Part shown: positions 60,750 to 64,000 of the stretch, in pieces
How positions within the stretch are numbered: the stretch's first letter is position 1
Layout of the letters: each line of letters begins with the position of its first letter
NCBI GenBank assembly: GCA_007994965.1
Contig: VOPW01000001.1
Location: 2,852,001-2,916,000 of the forward strand
Length of the DNA stretch: 64,000 nt
Direction: 5' to 3'
Origin: Piscinibacter aquaticus
Lineage (GTDB): Bacteria; Pseudomonadota; Gammaproteobacteria; Burkholderiales; Burkholderiaceae_C
Program-made: the position numbers and the translations under genes
The notes under the pieces: model-generated
Seen by the model: the letters and a program-made list of their open reading frames with translations, nothing else
What the model was told of the DNA's origin: nothing
The model's database searches: none

Positions 60750-62360
60750 TTGCGCAGACCGACTCGTTGCACCGGCGCCTTCTGGTTGTCACCCTGGCTT
60801 TGCCTTCTGGCGACGGCCTGCGGCGGCGGCGGTTCGACGTCGCCAGCCGCAGACACGACGGCACCGGTCGTGACCGCCGTGACGCCGGCGGATGGAAGCA
60901 TCGGCAATGGCCCGCAGGCGAACGTGACCGTCGAGTTCAGCGAGGCTCTCGATTGCGCTGCCGTGGCTGCCAACGCCGTGCGACTTCTCGAAGGCACTTC
61001 GCCGGTCGCGGGGACCACCGCTTGCAGCGGCACCAAAGTTGACGTTCACTGCCACCGCCGGATTGCCCACGAATGCGACCCTGACGGCTACTGTGGACGC
61101 CTCCGTGCGCGACCTCGCCGGCAATCGCCTGACCGGCGTCTACGGATGGAGCTTCAACGTGCGCCCGTGGACGACCCAGTTCGGCACCTCAGCCACCGAG
61201 ACCGCTTCCGCCGCTGCGCTCGACAGCGCTGGAAGTGTCTTCGTGGCGGGCAGCACGAACGGCAGCCCGGACGGTGTGCCGACCGCCGGTGGCTTCGACG
61301 CGGTGCTCGTGAAGTACGACCGGTTCGGCGCCAGGCAGTGGAGCCGGCTGCTGGGCAGTTCAGCGGCCGACACCGGACAGGCGCTCGCCACCGACCGCTC
61401 GGGCAACGTCTACCTTGGTGGCGTGATCAACTTCGACAACCTGTTGATCGGCGGCGCCAGAGGCTTCGTCGCCAAGTACGACGGCGGGGGCACGAAACTC
61501 TGGGAGCGCCTGCTCGCTTCCGGAGGAAACGACCACGTGCGGTCGATCACCGTCGACGGCGATGGCAACGTGATTGCGGCAGGCTTCACCGGGGTGATCT
61601 CTTCGCCCCCAACGGCGGCTCCAATGGTCCGGACCTGTTCGTGGCCAAGTACGACCGCGACGGGTCGCTGATCTGGGGGCGGCAACTCGGTACGGACACG
61701 ACCGACAACGCGGCTGGCGTCGCCACCGATGCCGCCGGCAACATCTACTTGACGGGCTACACCTTCGGCAGCCTCGACGCCAACAGCAACGCGGGAGACG
61801 CCGACGCCTTTCTCGTCAAGTACGACCGCGATGGCGTGAAACTGTGGACTCGGCAATTCGGCTCGGTCGATCAGGACATCGCGACGGCGATCGCAGTCGA
61901 CAGCACCGGCCATCCGTATGTCGTGGGCCGCACGGTGGGTGCACTGGGCGGCGCCCCGAATGCGGGTGGACTCGACGCCTTCGTCGTCAAGTTCGATGCC
62001 ACGGGAACCCCCGTGTGGACCCGGCAGTTCGGTTCCGCCGCGGATGACTACGCATATGGCGTGGCGCTCGATGCCGAGGACGACGTGGTGGTCATCGGCT
62101 CCACGCTCGGCGCCCTGGCGCAGACCACCGGCCTGGGCGGCACGGACGCATTCACCGTGAAACTCGATGGCGCCGGCGCATTCTTGTGGCTGCGGCAAAG
62201 CGGCACTGCTGGCGACGATCATGCGTACGGTGTCGGAATCGACGCGCTCGGCAATGTCTTCACCGCCGGTCACACCGCGGGCTCGCTCGACGGCAATTCG
62301 AGTGCCGGAGACATCGACATGTTCGTGGTGAAGCATCAGGCAGACGGCAAGCGACGCTGA
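60750..62360 (+). CDS. lipoprotein with Ig-like domain and SBBP-type beta-propeller repeats (frame broken twice)
   Basis: Secreted lipoprotein of about 536 residues; TTG start after AGGAGA (60739-60744). Lipobox LLATACGGGG, then an SbsA-type Ig domain (TAPVVTAVTPADGSIGN) and about seven repeats of roughly 50 residues of the form DAFLVKYDRDGVKLWTRQFG, DxAxxIAVDSTGHPYVVGxT. This is the beta-propeller SBBP pattern. One extra A near 61035 and one missing base at 61590 (CCTGG candidate) explain the breaks. The role is probably extracellular binding; no enzyme motif is seen. It may start its own unit. Confidence 0.82.
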   Translation: MRRPTRCTGAFWLSPWLCLLATACGGGGSTSPAADTTAPVVTAVTPADGSIGNGPQANVTVEFSEALDCAAVAANAVRLLEGTSPVAGTTACSGTKVDVHCHRRIAHECDPDGYCGRLRARPRRQSPDRRLRMELQRAPVDDPVRHLSHRDRFRRCARQRWKCLRGGQHERQPGRCADRRWLRRGAREVRPVRRQAVEPAAGQFSGRHRTGARHRPLGQRLPWWRDQLRQPVDRRRQRLRRQVRRRGHETLGAPARFRRKRPRAVDHRRRRWQRDCGRLHRGDLFAPNGGSNGPDLFVAKYDRDGSLIWGRQLGTDTTDNAAGVATDAAGNIYLTGYTFGSLDANSNAGDADAFLVKYDRDGVKLWTRQFGSVDQDIATAIAVDSTGHPYVVGRTVGALGGAPNAGGLDAFVVKFDATGTPVWTRQFGSAADDYAYGVALDAEDDVVVIGSTLGALAQTTGLGGTDAFTVKLDGAGAFLWLRQSGTAGDDHAYGVGIDALGNVFTAGHTAGSLDGNSSAGDIDMFVVKHQADGKRR

Positions 62361-62426
62361 CCCTCGAGGTCGGCATCGACGCCCTGCCTATCATCACGAC
62401 CAGACAAATCTGGCGAAGCTTCCCGC

Positions 62427-63507
62427 ATGAGACCACCGTCGCTCTCAGCCGTCCTGATGGCGCTGATCATCGCGCTGCCCTGCGTCGCCGACGCGCGCTC
62501 GCCCGCACCGCCGCGCGCGGCGGCGCCGCGCGGCCCCTGCTGGCCGACGAGCTGAACAACATCGCGGTGTTCAAGGCGGCCTCGCCGTCGGTGGTCAACA
62601 TCACCGCGCTGGGCCTGGAGCGCGACTTCTTCTCGCGCAACGTGCAGCAGGTGCCGCAGGGCACCGGCACCGGCTTCGTGTGGGACGGACAGGGCCACAT
62701 CGTCACCAACTTCCACGTCATCCAGGAAGCCAGCGGCGCACGCGTGACGCTGTCCGACCAGACCAGCTACAAGGCCGAGCTGGTGGGCGCCTTCCCCGAC
62801 CGCGACATCGCCGTGCTGAAGATCGCCGCGCCGGCCGGCAAGCTCAAGGCGCTGCCGGTGGGCACCAGCCGCGACCTGCAGGTGGGCCAGCAGGTCTATG
62901 CGATCGGCAACCCGTTCGGCCTGGACCAGACGCTGACCACCGGCATCGTCAGCGCGCTGAACCGCGAGATCGAGTCGGTGACGCGCCGGCTGATCCGCGG
63001 CGCGATCCAGACCGATGCGGCGATCAACCCCGGCAACTCCGGCGGCCCGCTGCTCGATTCGGCCGGCCGGCTGATCGGCGTGAACACCGCGATTTTCAGC
63101 CCCTCGGGCGCGAGTGCAGGCATCGGCTTCGCGATCCCGGTCGACGAGGTCAACCGCATCGTGCCGCGGCTGATCCGCGACGGCCGCATGGTGCGTCCGG
63201 CCCTCGGCGTGAGCAGCGGCGGCCCGGAGATCAACCGCGCGCTCGGCCTGCCCAAGGGCGTGGCGCTGGTGCGCATCCAGCGCAACGGGCCGGCGGCCAG
63301 GGCGGGGCTGAAGGCCTTCAGCCGCGGCGACGGTGGCATCGTGCAGGGCGACGTGATCACCGCGATCAACGACGATCCGATCGAGACCGCCGACGACATG
63401 CTCAACGCACTGGAGAAGCTCAACCCCGGCGACACCGCCACGCTGACGCTGTGGCGCGCCGGGTCCACGCGCCAGTCAGCGTGACGCTGGCCGAGTCGGA
63501 GGACTGA
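62427..63507 (+). CDS. HtrA/DegQ-like serine protease with one PDZ domain (frame broken twice)
   Basis: Periplasmic trypsin-like protease, about 360 residues. Signal peptide (SAVLMALIIALPCVADA), catalytic His in TNFHVIQEA, Asp in DRDIAVLKI and Ser in INPGNSGGPLLDS, then one PDZ domain ([33 protein letters not shown]). A C is missing near 62535, and at 63475 CCAGG is reduced to CCAG; repair gives STRQVSVTLAESED at the end. A single PDZ resembles DegS or S1C relatives. Its 3' end overlaps the AraC gene by 32 bases. Confidence 0.9.
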
Positions 63508-64000
63508 GCGCCGCGCGAAACAGTGCCGGCGCGCGCCCCTCGTGGCGCTTGAAGGCCGCCGAGAAGTGGTACGGGTTGGCATAGCCCAGCCGCTCGGCGA
63601 TCACCTTCAGCGGCAGTTCGGTCGCGACGAGCCAGTATTCGGCCTGGCGCAGCCGGATGCGCGCCACCTGCTCGGATGGACCACAGCCATAGGCCTGCAC
63701 GCACAGGCGGTGCAGGTGGCTGCGCGAGCAGCCCAGCCGCGCGCACAGCGTCTCGGTGCGCCAGTCGAGCGCCGGCTGCGCCTCGACTTCGTCGAACAGC
63801 GCGCGCAGGGCCGCCGTGGCATCGCTCGAATCCGACCCGCCGAGCGCCACGGCACGCCGCAGCCGGGCGACGAAAGCCTCGCTCAGCGATCGGCGCAGGC
63901 CGGCACTGAGTGCATCGTCGCCGAAGCGCTCCTGATGCATCAGCGTCAGCAGCGGGCCCAGCGCCGCGAAGGCCTCCGCCCGCTGCAGCACCGGCGACGA
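63476..64000 (-). CDS. AraC-family regulator, N-terminal part outside window
   Basis: C-terminal 175 residues of an AraC/XylS-type regulator. Two helix-turn-helix motifs are visible: WRTETLCARLGCSRSHLHRL and LPLKVIAERLGYANPYHFSA followed by AFKRHEGRAPALFR. The frame runs off the right edge, so effector domain and start are not visible. Convergent with the protease gene and overlapping it slightly. Targets unknown. Confidence 0.88.
   Translation of the reverse strand, partial: SSPVLQRAEAFAALGPLLTLMHQERFGDDALSAGLRRSLSEAFVARLRRAVALGGSDSSDATAALRALFDEVEAQPALDWRTETLCARLGCSRSHLHRLCVQAYGCGPSEQVARIRLRQAEYWLVATELPLKVIAERLGYANPYHFSAAFKRHEGRAPALFRAALSPPTRPASR

Overview
This is a high-GC chromosomal window from a betaproteobacterium, most likely Burkholderiales of the Rubrivivax/Leptothrix/Methylibium type. 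The basis is the order pilMNOPQ-aroKB divergent from mrcA, then cyaY, lptM and lysA; a Burkholderiales-type porin; a Coq7 quinone hydroxylase; and Burkholderiales-style protein sequences throughout. I see no rRNA, tRNA, insertion sequence, phage gene or CRISPR array. Apart from one small intergenic RNA candidate the window is densely coding, with many ATGA/GTGA stop-start overlaps.

Layout. 1-6463 (minus): type IV pilus assembly pilMNOPQ, then aroK and the 5' part of aroB. 6730-10928: mrcA (PBP1A), cyaY, lptM, lysA. 10936-17632 (minus): a peptide ABC transporter (dppB, an M20 amidohydrolase, dppA, dppC, dppD, dppF). 17734-19686 (minus): a DUF3047 lipoprotein and a porin. 19975-24017: coq7, osmC, a putative sRNA, ilvA, cobT. 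24029-35280: a type II secretion system, gspC divergent from gspGHIJKLMN-DEF. 35277-38497: a hybrid histidine kinase translationally coupled to gspF, and a Lon-like AAA+ ATPase without protease domain. 38521-45340 (minus): a signalling block of 7TM diguanylate cyclase, TonB-dependent receptor, YfiR protein and hybrid kinase with a CHASE8-like sensor. 45477-51937: a globin, an OmpR regulator with hybrid PAS kinase, a 5'-nucleotidase, small proteins and a Crp/Fnr regulator. 52016-60658: an operon of acyl-CoA-ligase-like enzyme, branched-chain-type ABC transporter and PaaK-like enzyme, preceded by a palindrome suited to the divergent Crp/Fnr protein. 60750-64000: a beta-propeller lipoprotein, an HtrA-like protease and part of an AraC regulator.

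Sequence quality matters. About half of the genes carry small indels that break the reading frame, yet every break can be repaired by one or two bases to a full-length, family-typical protein. I annotate these as single genes with suspected sequence errors, not pseudogenes. More than thirty of roughly fifty-five breaks fall where restoring the family residue recreates CCTGG or CCAGG. That pattern suggests systematic basecalling errors at Dcm-type (CCWGG) methylated sites, and so indirectly that the source organism methylates CCWGG.

The strongest leads for new biology are the YfiR/CHASE8-kinase/TonB-receptor/cyclase block, the intergenic RNA with an anti-Shine-Dalgarno loop before ilvA, the Crp/Fnr palindrome predicted to lie at -41.5 of the ligase/ABC operon, and the sensor kinase coupled to the secretion operon.
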